From positions 62,001 through 126,000 of the forward strand of contig CAYZGO010000006.1 of NCBI GenBank assembly GCA_964478075.1: a stretch of DNA of 64,000 bases. Reading direction: 5' to 3'. This DNA comes from DAOUEX01 sp034430235. GTDB lineage: Bacteria > Chloroflexota > Anaerolineae > UBA2200. The translations under genes and the position numbers were made by a program. How positions within the stretch are numbered: the first letter of the stretch is position 1; each line of letters begins with the position of its first letter. The notes beneath the pieces were generated by a model, which saw only the letters and a list, made by a program, of their open reading frames with translations, was not told where the DNA came from and searched no databases. Below are positions 41,756-50,548 of this stretch, in pieces.

Positions 41756-41952
41756 GCTGCAAGCAAAGCCAAGGATTGCAAATCCCTGGCTGAAGCCTTC
41801 GGTCCCGAGGCCCTCAGGCCGAGGGGATGCAAAGTGCTAGATCAAGACCCTGTTGGGTCTTTTCAACTTCGGGCGGCGAATTCTATTCGGCGACCATGCA
41901 GGTCCGTTACCGAACTGAATCGCCAAGGTTCATCATTCGACGGTCATACTCA

Positions 41953-44667
41953 TCAGGATGGCTTGCTCGTCAACCAAGTCCATATCCACAGCCCAATCAG
42001 CGATAACAATGCGGCAGCGCTGATCCACAGGCCAATGGTGAATGACTGGGGAGCGTAGGTGAACTCTACAACGTGTTCCCCCGCCGGCAGGTAGACCGCG
42101 CGGAACATCAGATCAGCGCGCAAGACAGGCGATTCTTGTCCATCAACAGACGCATGCCAGCCAGGATACCAGGCATCAGTCAGCATCAGGTAGCCATCTG
42201 TGGCTGTATGCACTTTGACCATCACCTTGCGTGTGTCGTAGACGAGCAACTCTGCCTGGTCCGCGTTTTCCGCTGCAGGCTCCCCCGCAGCGACCCTTCG
42301 GGCCACAGCCGTCGAGGGCCAGCCCTGCTCTGCCGCCAGCAGCACCTCGACGCGCGGATCAAAAGCCGGCTCCTGCAAAATGCGCAGAGCCTCTGCGTCG
42401 TCGGGCACTGCTCGCGCGCTGCGCACGACAAAGACGCGCGGCAACACATCGTGATTGAGGTACACAGCCACGTCTTCGCTGCGATAGGCCAGCGTGTGAT
42501 CGCCCATGTCTGCCAGGTGCGAAAGCTGGCGCCGCGTACCTGCCTCATCCACCAGGGTCAACCGTTCGATACGCACATAGGCAGAGGGTACCAGCGGTAG
42601 CACTTCAACAGCCTTGACAGTCAATGGAGTCGGCAGCCGAAAGCGCACACGGTATACGCAGCCTGCATGGTTCTCGGGAGGAAAGCCTGAGCGGGCAGGC
42701 CAAGAACGGACCACAGGTGCCTGGCAGTGGCGCACGGACTCGGAGACGTCACTGCGATTGTATGCCCATTCAGCAGTGTGCCAGCCAGCGCACAGCGTGA
42801 TCGTCTCTCGTTCGTCTTCTGTCCCGACCAGCCTGATTTCTGCCACTGCGTACCCGTCGGCCCAATCCACGGAATGGCTGATGTAGGATTCCACTTCGAC
42901 CGTCGCCGCCCCGGTCGGCGGTATGGACACACTGCGTCCCACAGGATTCAGCGTAAAGGGGTCCTCCAGGTCGTAGAACTCGCTGGCCTCATCCACCGGC
43001 AAAACCTGCGGGATGAGGAAGTACCTCACGCCCAGCAGGTCCAACATGCGCGGCGTCATCTGTTCCACGTAGCGAGCGTAATGCTCTGGCACGAGCGGGA
43101 AAAGGCCGTTGCTGGCGGACAGGCCGTGGATGAGCGAGAGGTTCGGATAGTAGGACTCGCGCATAACCGGTAGAACCGGCACGATCTCCTCGTGCGTTTG
43201 CAGACGGTAGACGCCCGACTGCGAGCGGAAGAAAGACAGCGAACGAGGTGGCGCAGTGAATTCTTCGAGGGGCATGGTCTCATTATAGGTGCGGTCGTAG
43301 ACAGCATTGAAGGCGATCAAGTCAACGACAACGAGTGCTAAGGCCAGGAGGGCCAGGGTCCCGTGGGAGACCTTGCTCCGCCAGGCCAGGGCCAGCCAGG
43401 CCAGAGAGAGCACCCCCAGGACAAAGGGCAACCAGCGCCACACGACGATCAGGTCGTCCACGCTGGGCACTAACGAGGTGCCCAACAGCGCCAACAGAGC
43501 AACGGCGGCAATCACCAGCCAGTCACGCCTGCCTTCCGCCGCACGAGTATGCCCCTGCACACGGCTCAAGAATGCATCTAGACCCAGGCCGGCCAGCATT
43601 GCCGTGGAGAAGGCGAATAGATACAGGTATCGTGCCGGAACGCGAAAGAGATTGAACACCGGCAGGCGCAGCAAGGCCATGTAAACTGGATTCCAACGAC
43701 CGAGGGCGAGCAACAAGGAGACAACAGCCGTGACAGCAAAGAACCACACATCTGTGCGCCGACGCGCAACGAACGGGGCAAGCAGCGCCAGGAGCAGCGG
43801 CAGCCAGCCCACGTAGCCTACCAGCTCTACCGACGTCTCTGGATAGGGATTACCAAGCACAAATGGCGACAGCAGGCTGACGAGATAAAGGGGATGCAGC
43901 GAGAAAGAAGTGAAGAACTCCGGGTCGAGCCCACCAGCCCGTGTGGAAAGCTGAGTCAGTTCATAGCTGGGCAGCAGCTGAGCCGCCGCCAGGGCCACGC
44001 CCAGCAGCAGCGAGACGACAAGGAGAGCCAGCATCCCTATCCGCGGCCTGATGAGCCAGCCCAGGTACACCGCGTAGGCCACAACTGCCAGAAGCGTCAA
44101 CATGGCAATCTGCGGATGGCCAGCCAGGAACTCTAGCCCCATAACCAACGCCAGCAATGCGGCATCGCGCGCACGGCGCAGGGCAGCAACACCTGTCAGG
44201 ACGCGGTCGGTAAGCAGGAGAAGCAAAGGCAACCAGGCAACCGAGGCCAGGATGCCCACGTGATTCAGATGGGCAACCAGGAATCCGCCGAGCGCGTAAA
44301 CCAGCCCAGAGCAGACTGCCGCCTCACGATGCACTGTCATCCGGTGCGCAAAGGCATAGGCAGCAACGGCGGCCAAGACAAAGTGCCCCAGTATAAAGAC
44401 ATTGAGAGCGATGGGCGCCGGCAGAATACCGTGCAAGATGAGGTTCGGAGGATACAGTGCACCAAGTTGTCCCTCGGCCAACAGTGGATAGCCAGCGAGC
44501 ACGTGCGGCGTCCACAAGGGCAAGGCAAAGCGGCTAAGCTCACGCGCATAAGCGCTGCGCAGTGGATAATGCAACTGAAAAATGTCACCAAAGTAGAAGA
44601 TTCCACCCAATGTGGCCTTCCAGAAAACGGCCAGCACCAGGCCCACCAGGAGTAAAACGGCTATCAA
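41953..44667 (-). CDS. YfhO-like polytopic membrane protein
   Basis: A 904-residue membrane protein with about twelve hydrophobic segments in the first 480 residues, the DFF...YP-type start seen as GDIFQLHYPLRSAYARE near residue 27, and a large extracytoplasmic C-terminal part with a final helix (IGLWISAAALLSLIGLWIWTW). This matches the YfhO family; Firmicute YfhO acts in lipoteichoic acid glycosylation with a GT-C-like fold. Here the role is probably transfer of a sugar or lipid-linked group, by inference. It has no operon partner; repeats lie upstream. Confidence 0.8.
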   Translation of the reverse strand: MIAVLLLVGLVLAVFWKATLGGIFYFGDIFQLHYPLRSAYARELSRFALPLWTPHVLAGYPLLAEGQLGALYPPNLILHGILPAPIALNVFILGHFVLAAVAAYAFAHRMTVHREAAVCSGLVYALGGFLVAHLNHVGILASVAWLPLLLLLTDRVLTGVAALRRARDAALLALVMGLEFLAGHPQIAMLTLLAVVAYAVYLGWLIRPRIGMLALLVVSLLLGVALAAAQLLPSYELTQLSTRAGGLDPEFFTSFSLHPLYLVSLLSPFVLGNPYPETSVELVGYVGWLPLLLALLAPFVARRRTDVWFFAVTAVVSLLLALGRWNPVYMALLRLPVFNLFRVPARYLYLFAFSTAMLAGLGLDAFLSRVQGHTRAAEGRRDWLVIAAVALLALLGTSLVPSVDDLIVVWRWLPFVLGVLSLAWLALAWRSKVSHGTLALLALALVVVDLIAFNAVYDRTYNETMPLEEFTAPPRSLSFFRSQSGVYRLQTHEEIVPVLPVMRESYYPNLSLIHGLSASNGLFPLVPEHYARYVEQMTPRMLDLLGVRYFLIPQVLPVDEASEFYDLEDPFTLNPVGRSVSIPPTGAATVEVESYISHSVDWADGYAVAEIRLVGTEDERETITLCAGWHTAEWAYNRSDVSESVRHCQAPVVRSWPARSGFPPENHAGCVYRVRFRLPTPLTVKAVEVLPLVPSAYVRIERLTLVDEAGTRRQLSHLADMGDHTLAYRSEDVAVYLNHDVLPRVFVVRSARAVPDDAEALRILQEPAFDPRVEVLLAAEQGWPSTAVARRVAAGEPAAENADQAELLVYDTRKVMVKVHTATDGYLMLTDAWYPGWHASVDGQESPVLRADLMFRAVYLPAGEHVVEFTYAPQSFTIGLWISAAALLSLIGLWIWTWLTSKPS

Positions 44668-44768
44668 GTCCTTGCGATGAGATACGATGCTCTATATCCT
44701 CCTTGGGCAATCTCAGCGACGCCCCTGCCTGCTAGGACATCCTCCAGTCCGAGCAAGGTTTCCTCATT

Positions 44769-44823
44769 GCTCAAAGCAGACGATAGTCCGCGCTCTGGCG
44801 GCAGATTGTCATGCGCTGAGAGC
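44769..44823. repeat. Palindromic repeat (GGACGATAGTCC family)
   Basis: GCTCAAAGCAGACGATAGTC followed by CGC, then GCAGATTGTCATGCGC. It is the same arrangement as at 32655-32731 but with more mismatches in the arms, so it is probably an older copy. Confidence 0.55.
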
Positions 44824-44883
44824 GTAGGGCCCACGCTGCCTTTGTCTTCCACGCCTCTTGCGGCGTGGCGCAAGCGGTGCGGT

Positions 44884-44997
44884 ACCTCTGGTCTTTACGC
44901 CAGAGGCGCCGTCTACGCCTTGTCGCGTCGCGTAGCATGCCCCAGGGGGGCGACCTCTGGTCTTTACGCCAGAGGCGCCGTCTACGCCTTGTCGCGT
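44884..44997. repeat. Two tandem copies of a 45-base hairpin unit
   Basis: The 45-base unit starting ACCTCTGGTCTTTACGCC is present at 44884-44928 and identically at 44953-44997, 69 bases apart. Each has inverted arms CCTCTGG and CCAGAGG. A divergent single copy is at 421-449. The rest of the 44668-45090 gap has no gene. Confidence 0.75.
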
Positions 44998-45090
44998 AGA
45001 GACAAGGTAAACGGGAGACAAGGTAAATGCGAGACAATCTAGACGGCAAGTGCGGAAGAACCTGACAGGCATTTTGCACCGAAAACCAGC

Positions 45091-46032
45091 CTAACCGTCC
45101 AACGCGAGGAAGCTCTTGATCCGCGCGAGAACGGACTCAAAGATCGAAGCTGAGGCATCAAACCAGACGATAGCCGAATCGTCCTCAGGAAACCAGTTTG
45201 CCTGTTGACGCACAAAGCGACGCGTGTGGCGCTTGATCAGCGCCACGGCCTCCTCAAGCGACACTTCACCACGCAGGTACATACCAATCTGGCGATAACC
45301 AAGGCCCGACATGGCAGGCAAATGGTAGCCATAACCCCTCTCGACCAGGGAGCTTACCTCTTCGACCAGCCCGGCGGCCAACATGCGCTCCACCCGTTCG
45401 TCTATGCGCCGATAGAGCAGATGGCGCGGCATGGTCAGACCGATGCGCAAAATGCGGTATGGCGGCGCTGACCTGTGTTGCAGACTGGAGATCGGCTTCC
45501 CCATCAGGTAGCAGACTTCCAGAGCACGCACGACCCGCCGCACGTTGCGCGCATCAATGCGCTCAGCAGCCACGGGATCCAGCTCCCGCAGGCGGCGGTG
45601 CAATGCCTCGTACCCCTTGGCTGCGGCCTCGGCGTAGAGTTGCTCACGCAAATGCTGGTCTGGCTCCACGCGCGGGATGCTGAGCCCTTCCAGCACAGCC
45701 TTTACGTACAGCCCGGTCCCACCCACGAGCAGCGGGATGCGCTCCTGGCGCTGGATATCGTCTATGGCAGAGTAGGCCAGCTCCTGATACTGCGCCAGGG
45801 TAAACGGCTGATCGGGTTCGACGACGTCCAGCAGGTGATGCTTGACACGCTGGCGCTCCTGCGCAGTAGGCTTGGCCGTGCCAATGTCCATGTAGCGATA
45901 GACTTGGCGGGAATCGGCAGAAACGACCTCCACCGGCAGTTCATCGGCCAGGCGCACAGCCAGGGCGGTCTTGCCCACGGCCGTCGGGCCCACGATGGCG
46001 ACGAGGGGGCCGGCGCTCGCAACAGGCGTCAT
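45091..46032 (-). CDS. miaA: tRNA dimethylallyltransferase
   Basis: A 313-residue enzyme that adds an isoprenyl group to A37 of tRNAs reading UNN codons. The P-loop GPTAVGKT is at residues 15-22, followed by the family motifs SADSRQVYRYMDIGTAKPT, HHLLDVVEPDQPFTLAQY, GGTGLYVKA and the later RNVRRVVRALEVC. The length is normal. It overlaps the upstream yraN-type gene by four bases (ATGA), so the two are coupled. Confidence 0.95.
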   Translation of the reverse strand: MTPVASAGPLVAIVGPTAVGKTALAVRLADELPVEVVSADSRQVYRYMDIGTAKPTAQERQRVKHHLLDVVEPDQPFTLAQYQELAYSAIDDIQRQERIPLLVGGTGLYVKAVLEGLSIPRVEPDQHLREQLYAEAAAKGYEALHRRLRELDPVAAERIDARNVRRVVRALEVCYLMGKPISSLQHRSAPPYRILRIGLTMPRHLLYRRIDERVERMLAAGLVEEVSSLVERGYGYHLPAMSGLGYRQIGMYLRGEVSLEEAVALIKRHTRRFVRQQANWFPEDDSAIVWFDASASIFESVLARIKSFLALDG

Positions 46033-46403
46033 CCTGTCTCCGTGACTGCGTTGCGGATGAGTTCGATGCGGCGCAGCACTCCACGCGGCGTAAACTCCAC
46101 GGCCACCACGTCAATGCCCCAGTCCACGTCGGCGTAGCCCTTCTCCTGCAGGTAATTGCGGGCTACAGTCGCCAGCCGCACCTGTTTCTGGTGCGTGACG
46201 GATTCTTCCGGCGTGCCAAAGGCTGTGCCCCGCCGCGCGCGCACCTCAACGAAGGCCAGGCGCTCCCGGTCGCGAGCGATTATGTCCACCTCACCGCTTT
46301 GGCAGCGATAATTGCGCTCCAGGACGACGTACCCAAGCCCCTGTAGATGGCGCACAGCTAGCTCTTCGCCCAGTTGTCCGAGAGCACGCCTTGCGTCAGG
46401 CAT
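46029..46403 (-). CDS. UPF0102 (YraN) family protein
   Basis: A 124-residue protein of the YraN family, which has a restriction-endonuclease-like fold and unknown function. Visible motifs are LGQLGEELAVRHLQ, then ERNYRCQSGEVDIIARD and LAFVEVRAR, carrying the E-x-D-x(n)-E-x-[KR] catalytic-like residues (here VEVR instead of the usual VEVK). I start it at the ATG at 46403, where family similarity begins. It is coupled to miaA downstream and transcribed from the promoter at 46456-46484. Confidence 0.9.
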   Translation of the reverse strand: MPDARRALGQLGEELAVRHLQGLGYVVLERNYRCQSGEVDIIARDRERLAFVEVRARRGTAFGTPEESVTHQKQVRLATVARNYLQEKGYADVDWGIDVVAVEFTPRGVLRRIELIRNAVTETG

Positions 46404-46455
46404 CGCTTCCCGCCTTCCCTGCCAGGCCACTATCCAGCAAACCAACGCTAATTGT

Positions 46456-46484
46456 ATCATACGAGCGCGATATGCACAAGTCAA
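46456..46484 (-). promoter_or_regulatory. Promoter of the yraN-miaA operon
   Basis: On the minus strand TTGACT and TATGAT are separated by 17 bases, about 55 bases upstream of the start codon. It also supports the shorter coding region, since a longer frame would run through it. Confidence 0.7.
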
Positions 46485-46515
46485 GAATCAGAAACCTACC
46501 AGAGACTGCAGATTG

Positions 46516-46594
46516 GTACACGAATTGCACGAATTTCCACGAAGAATGATAAAAGGATTCGTGGAATTCGGTTTCGTTCGTGTTATTCGTGTAC
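46516..46594. repeat. 79-base palindromic element
   Basis: Outer arms GTACACGAAT and ATTCGTGTAC are perfect. Inside, CGAATTTCCACGAA pairs with TTCGTGGAATTCG. It is related to the palindrome at 25709-25798 through the CACGAAT/ATTCGTG core. It lies between the yraN promoter and tRNA-Glu. Confidence 0.65.
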
Positions 46595-46667
46595 AGGCGC
46601 TTCCACCGCCCAAGCTGGGCACATTTGACAAAGCCAACGTTTACAGATAGAATGCTGAGCGTAGCGC

Positions 46668-46741
46668 GGCGCATTCGTCTAGTGGACTAGGACACCTCCC
46701 TCTCAAGGAGGAGATCGGGGGTTCAAATCCCCCATGCGCTA
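46668..46741 (+). tRNA. tRNA-Glu (CTC)
   Basis: The acceptor GGCGCAT pairs with ATGCGCT (G-U at the first pair). The anticodon stem CCTCC/GGAGG encloses CTCTCAA with anticodon CTC. The T arm GGGGGTTCAAATCCCCC is intact. CCA is not encoded. Confidence 0.92.
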
Positions 46742-46753
46742 CCTCAACGCTAT

Positions 46754-46781
46754 GCGAGAGCCGCAGTTTTGTGGCTCTTGC
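46754..46781 (+). terminator. Hairpin after tRNA-Glu
   Basis: AGAGCC and GGCTCT pair around a 10-base T-containing loop, extended by flanking GC pairs. It separates tRNA-Glu from the riboswitch leader. Confidence 0.45.
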
Positions 46782-46799
46782 TGGCGCATGGACACCAGC

Positions 46800-46960
46800 A
46801 TACGAAGGGGAGTAGCTTTTAACAGTGAGGTCGTCAACACAGCATTTATTGCTCGGCCCACTGGTTGGTAGAGAATCCCAGCACTAGACCAAGTTCTGCC
46901 AGCAAGCGAGACCTTCGGCTTCCCGGTTGCCCGCCGGTGACAGCTGGAGGTCTTTTGGTG
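46800..46960 (+). ncRNA. yybP-ykoY manganese riboswitch
   Basis: The leader contains the two hallmark parts of the yybP-ykoY class: an early GAAGGGGAGTAGC near 46804-46816, and near 46907-46916 AGCGAGACCTTCGG, followed by CCCGCCGGTGACAGCTGGAGG and TCTTTT. The first and third loops carry the GGGGAGUAG and CGAGACC sequences that meet to form the Mn2+ pocket in known structures (family knowledge). The final AGACCT/AGGTCT pairing followed by TTTT could serve as the switching terminator. It lies about 100 bases upstream of a P-type ATPase gene, a usual target, so high manganese should turn that gene on. Confidence 0.85.
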
Positions 46961-47057
46961 CAGATTCCGTACCTACGTCACACATTGAATACCAGGAGAT
47001 ACGACAACATGACAAGAGAAGAATTCAAGAAACGGCTAACCAGAAAGGACAACACCT

Positions 47058-49760
47058 ATGAACGAAGTTAGTTGGCACTCCATTGACCTCAATGAGGCCA
47101 TGAAGAGGCTGAACTCTAATACTATTGAAGGCCTGAGCGAGAAGGAGGCTCAGGAGCGACTGGAAAGGTACGGGCCGAACGTGCTGCGGGAGGAAAGGGG
47201 GCTGAAGATCCCGAGGCTGATCCTCGACCAGTTCAAGGATGCCTTTGTAATCATGCTCTTGATCGCTGCTGCCATGTCCTACGTGGTAGGAGAGACCGTC
47301 GATGCGATCATGATAGCGATCATCGTTGTTCTCAGCGCCGTGATCGGCTTCATTCAGGAATATCGCTCGGAAAAGGCGCTACAGGCGATGAGGAGGTTGA
47401 CCGCCCCCACCGCGCGGGTAATGCGAGATGGGCGAGAGCAGGTGATACCTTCCAAAGACCTTGTTCCTGGCGACGCGATATTTCTAGAGGAAGGGGATCG
47501 CGTTCCGGCCGACGCGCGTTTATTCGAAATTGTTAGTTTGAGGATAGATGAGGCCCCCCTGACAGGTGAGTCTACGCCGGTGGAGAAATCAATGCCCGTC
47601 CTTGATGCAAAGACGCCTATCGCCGATAGAAACAACTCGGTTTTCATGGGGACTCACGTAGTCTATGGTCGAGGAAGAGCCGTGGTCACATCCACGGCCA
47701 TGAACACCGAATTTGGAAAAATCGCCGGGGCAGTGCAGGCCATAGAGGAGGAAAAAACCCCTCTCAAGTCGAAGCTGGACGTCTTCGCCAAAAAACTGGG
47801 GGTGATCATCATAGGCCTGTGCGTGGCAATATTCGTGCTTGAAATCATCGAACACGGCGTGGGGGCTCACGCTCTGGTTGAAGGCTTCATGACGGCGATC
47901 GCGTTGGCCGTGTCAGCGGTTCCGGAGGCTTTGCCGGCCTTGGTGATTGTCACCCTCGCCATCGGTGCACGAGACCTCGCAGGACAAAACGCGCTGGTTA
48001 GAAAACTCGCATCGGCTGAAACCTTGGGCTCTACGACGGTCATCTGCTCCGACAAAACGGGCACCCTAACAAGGGGGCAAATGACTGTGCGTAAGCTCGG
48101 CGCTAACCATCAGGTGGTCGAGGTAACAGGGGTTGGCTATGAGCCAAGGGGCGAGTTTCATTTGAAAGGCGACACCCTCAACCCTAAAGAAGACGATCAC
48201 TTGGAAATGCTTTTGAGGATCGGCACTCTGTGCAACAATGCTCGTTACGATGGACAAAAGATCGCAGGAGATCCCACAGAGGGGGCACTAATCGTGGCCG
48301 CGGCCAAAGCGGGCCTGGAGAAAGACGCATTAGAAAAGCAGTATCCTCGTGTAGACGAGATACCGTTTAGTTCCGAAAGGAAGCGCATGGCCACCATTCA
48401 CACTTCGCCAGAGGGGGGAAAAGTCGCCTATGTGAAGGGAGCACCTGAGGTGATTTTGGAATGTTGCACCCACATTTTCGAGGATGGTCGGGCCAAGAAG
48501 CTCAGTGAGAATGGAACAAGAGATATTCTGAAAGTCAATGAAGAAATGGCTGCTGGGGCTTTGCGCGTACTGGGGATGGCTTACAGGGAATTGCCTATCA
48601 CCATGCAACGCTTCACCGAGGAGAATGTGGAAAAAGGCTTGACCTTTGTGGGTCTGGAAGCCATGATCGACCCGCCGAGGGAAGGGGCCATAAAAGCCAT
48701 CGCCTTGTGCGAACGAGCTGGGATAAAGAACGTGATGATCACTGGGGATCACAGACTGACAGCGCTAGCCATAGCTAGAGAATTAGGCATGATAGAGGGC
48801 AGCGGACGCAATATCGCTCTGACAGGAGCCGAGTTAGACAAGTTGAGCGATAAGGAATACGACGAAATAGTGAAAGATGTGGTAGTCTATGCCAGGGTCT
48901 CCCCAATGCACAAGCTGAAGATCGTTGAGGCTCTGAAGAGGAAAGGTGAAATCGTGGCGATGACCGGCGATGGAGTGAACGACGCGCCAGCTCTCAAGTC
49001 GGCGGACATAGGGGTAGCGATGGGCATAACCGGAACCGACGTGAGCAAGGAGGCGTCTGACATGGTGTTGGCCGATGATAACTACGCCACCCTTGTCAGA
49101 GCCGTGGAGGGAGGCCGGGCTATTTACGATAACATAAGGGAATACATCAGGTTTCTGATAGCCTGCAATTTCGACGAACTGCTAGTCATAGGCGGATGGA
49201 CCCTTGCGGGATTTCCTGTGCCCATGCTCCCCATTCAGATTCTATGGATAAATCTGGTGACAGATGGGCCTCCGGCGATTGCTTTAAGCGTAGACCCACC
49301 GGCTGAAGGCATCATGGAAAGGCCTCCTCGTAACCCAAGGGCGGGTATACTAGATGGAATGTTAGCCTTCGTGATCGCCTCGTTCATATTGCAGTCTCTG
49401 GGGAGTTCGATATGCTTTGCCTATGGATACTTTGTATTGGGATCGTATGAGAAAGCCATAACCATGACCTTCCTGCAGGCGTCGCTATTCGAACTGTTCG
49501 TTATATGGAATTGTCGGTCAGAAACCCACTCGATATGGAAGATGGGGAGAAGCGCTTTCAAAAACAGGTTCTTTGCACTAGGCACAATAGCCTGCATCGC
49601 ACTGACTGTTAGCTTACCCTATATTCCAGTCATCGGACCTGCGTTCCACGTCGTCCCCTTGAGCATACGTGAGTGGGGCATTGTCCTCTTCGTAGCGAGC
49701 TGGGGCCTGCTTGTACTTCCCGAGGTCCTTATGGGAAGAAAAGTGTTTCGCTGGACATAG
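47058..49760 (+). CDS. P-type cation ATPase (PMCA/SERCA-like), probable Mn2+/Ca2+ exporter
   Basis: A 900-residue type II P-type ATPase. It has an N-terminal cation ATPase domain (residues 5-75), TGES in the actuator domain (169-172), the ion-site helix AVPEALPALV (287-296), phosphorylated D332 in SDKTGT, KGAPE in the nucleotide domain, the hinge GDGVNDAPALKSADIG and six C-terminal helices. AGAAAGGACA precedes the ATG. A 20-codon frame (from 47009) ends inside the start and could be a leader. The riboswitch upstream points to Mn2+ as a physiological substrate, by inference. Codon use favours AGA/AGG arginines more than neighbouring genes, hinting at transfer. Confidence 0.9.
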   Translation: MNEVSWHSIDLNEAMKRLNSNTIEGLSEKEAQERLERYGPNVLREERGLKIPRLILDQFKDAFVIMLLIAAAMSYVVGETVDAIMIAIIVVLSAVIGFIQEYRSEKALQAMRRLTAPTARVMRDGREQVIPSKDLVPGDAIFLEEGDRVPADARLFEIVSLRIDEAPLTGESTPVEKSMPVLDAKTPIADRNNSVFMGTHVVYGRGRAVVTSTAMNTEFGKIAGAVQAIEEEKTPLKSKLDVFAKKLGVIIIGLCVAIFVLEIIEHGVGAHALVEGFMTAIALAVSAVPEALPALVIVTLAIGARDLAGQNALVRKLASAETLGSTTVICSDKTGTLTRGQMTVRKLGANHQVVEVTGVGYEPRGEFHLKGDTLNPKEDDHLEMLLRIGTLCNNARYDGQKIAGDPTEGALIVAAAKAGLEKDALEKQYPRVDEIPFSSERKRMATIHTSPEGGKVAYVKGAPEVILECCTHIFEDGRAKKLSENGTRDILKVNEEMAAGALRVLGMAYRELPITMQRFTEENVEKGLTFVGLEAMIDPPREGAIKAIALCERAGIKNVMITGDHRLTALAIARELGMIEGSGRNIALTGAELDKLSDKEYDEIVKDVVVYARVSPMHKLKIVEALKRKGEIVAMTGDGVNDAPALKSADIGVAMGITGTDVSKEASDMVLADDNYATLVRAVEGGRAIYDNIREYIRFLIACNFDELLVIGGWTLAGFPVPMLPIQILWINLVTDGPPAIALSVDPPAEGIMERPPRNPRAGILDGMLAFVIASFILQSLGSSICFAYGYFVLGSYEKAITMTFLQASLFELFVIWNCRSETHSIWKMGRSAFKNRFFALGTIACIALTVSLPYIPVIGPAFHVVPLSIREWGIVLFVASWGLLVLPEVLMGRKVFRWT

Positions 49761-49890
49761 GCCGATTGTGGGCCAGGCGATGCAGCCGGGCGGCCGCACA
49801 AGTCACCAGACTGTTCACGACGCGCCAGGCACGACGAGCGTGAGCAGCGTAAGTTAATCAGCAACGGCAGCTTCCCCTACCAATACCAAA

Positions 49891-49920
49891 GAGCCCGTCG
49901 TACGACGGGCTCAGTTGTTT
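49891..49920 (+). terminator. Terminator of the P-type ATPase gene
   Basis: GAGCCCGTCG and CGACGGGCTC form a 10 bp stem with a TA loop, followed by a T-rich stretch (AGTTGTTTT). Confidence 0.8.
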
Positions 49921-50002
49921 TGGGAGGTAGGGCACCAGCCCACTTGATCACAGCGGCCCTGGAAGCGCTGCGCAGGGGTTGCGCGCTAGGGTGCAGGACT
50001 AG

Positions 50003-50031
50003 TTGACAAAACACTTATGCTCTGCTATAGT
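50003..50031 (+). promoter_or_regulatory. Strong promoter of RNA candidate 1
   Basis: A perfect TTGACA (50003-50008) and TATAGT (50026-50031) are 17 bases apart. No open reading frame of note starts nearby, which suggests a non-coding transcript. Confidence 0.75.
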
Positions 50032-50037
50032 CCAGTT

Positions 50038-50169
50038 GGCTGTATAGAATGCAACAGCAAAAGCCTTGCGGCCGTACTCAAGGCTGAGGCAGTGGCCAAG
50101 GCGCTGGAACCGCTTTGGCGGGAAACATCCAGTCACAAAGCCCGCCCACCGTCAAGGTGTGGCGGGCTT
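50038..50169 (+). ncRNA. Structured RNA candidate 1
   Basis: Between the promoter and a strong hairpin (AAGCCCGCC-CACC-GTCAA-GGTG-GGCGGGCTT, 50138-50169) lies about 100 bases with no gene. It contains ATGCAACAG then AGCCTTG (50062-50068) that pairs with CAAGGCT (50079-50085). A second locus at 51748-51808 shares ATGCAACAG and AAAGCCT in the same place after a promoter, with a changed but still paired stem. The function is unknown; I cannot match it to a known RNA class. Confidence 0.45.
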
Positions 50170-50267
50170 GCGTATTTGCGTGGCGATTCGCCCCTGGCAG
50201 ATGCGGCGTTGACCCCTGTGCGATCTATTCGCTCGCAGACGGCGCACACACTGGCTGCATTCAGTAA

Positions 50268-50537
50268 CTGCTGGGGCAGGACTCGATTCGCACGACGGAA
50301 CGCTACGCCCACGTGAGCCAGGCAGAACTGAGCTGCATGCGCAGTCCCCTGGATTGGTTAGACGTGTACAGTAGAACTGAGAGCGGTCGGCAAGGAGGTG
50401 AGCAAGACCGCACGAAGACGTCGGTACAAGGTACAGAGATGTGTCTTAAGCGTGAACCAGAACGTTCACCAAATAGCGTTGCGTGCCATCATGAGGGCAG
50501 CCATTCGAACCCTAGTAGTTCGAACATAACATGGTAA
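50268..50537 (+). pseudogene. C-terminal fragment of a tyrosine recombinase
   Basis: The plus strand encodes LLGQDSIRTTERYAHVSQ then MRSPLDWLDV, the catalytic tyrosine region and RSPLD tail of IntI/Xer-type recombinases. A TAA immediately precedes it in frame and no N-terminal part is visible. After the tail about 50 unrelated codons run to a stop at 50537, just before the next gene's start. It resembles the remnant at 2503-2685. Confidence 0.6.
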
Positions 50538-50548
50538 GGAGAAAGAAG

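Noticed and set aside
41842..41862. Hairpin AGACCC-TGTT-GGGTCT with TTTT as a terminator
   Set aside because: The T-run points to the plus strand where no gene is transcribed; probably chance or a repeat.
47009..47071. 20-codon leader peptide overlapping the P-type ATPase start
   Set aside because: The riboswitch already explains regulation, and no ribosome binding site or attenuator tied to this frame is clear.
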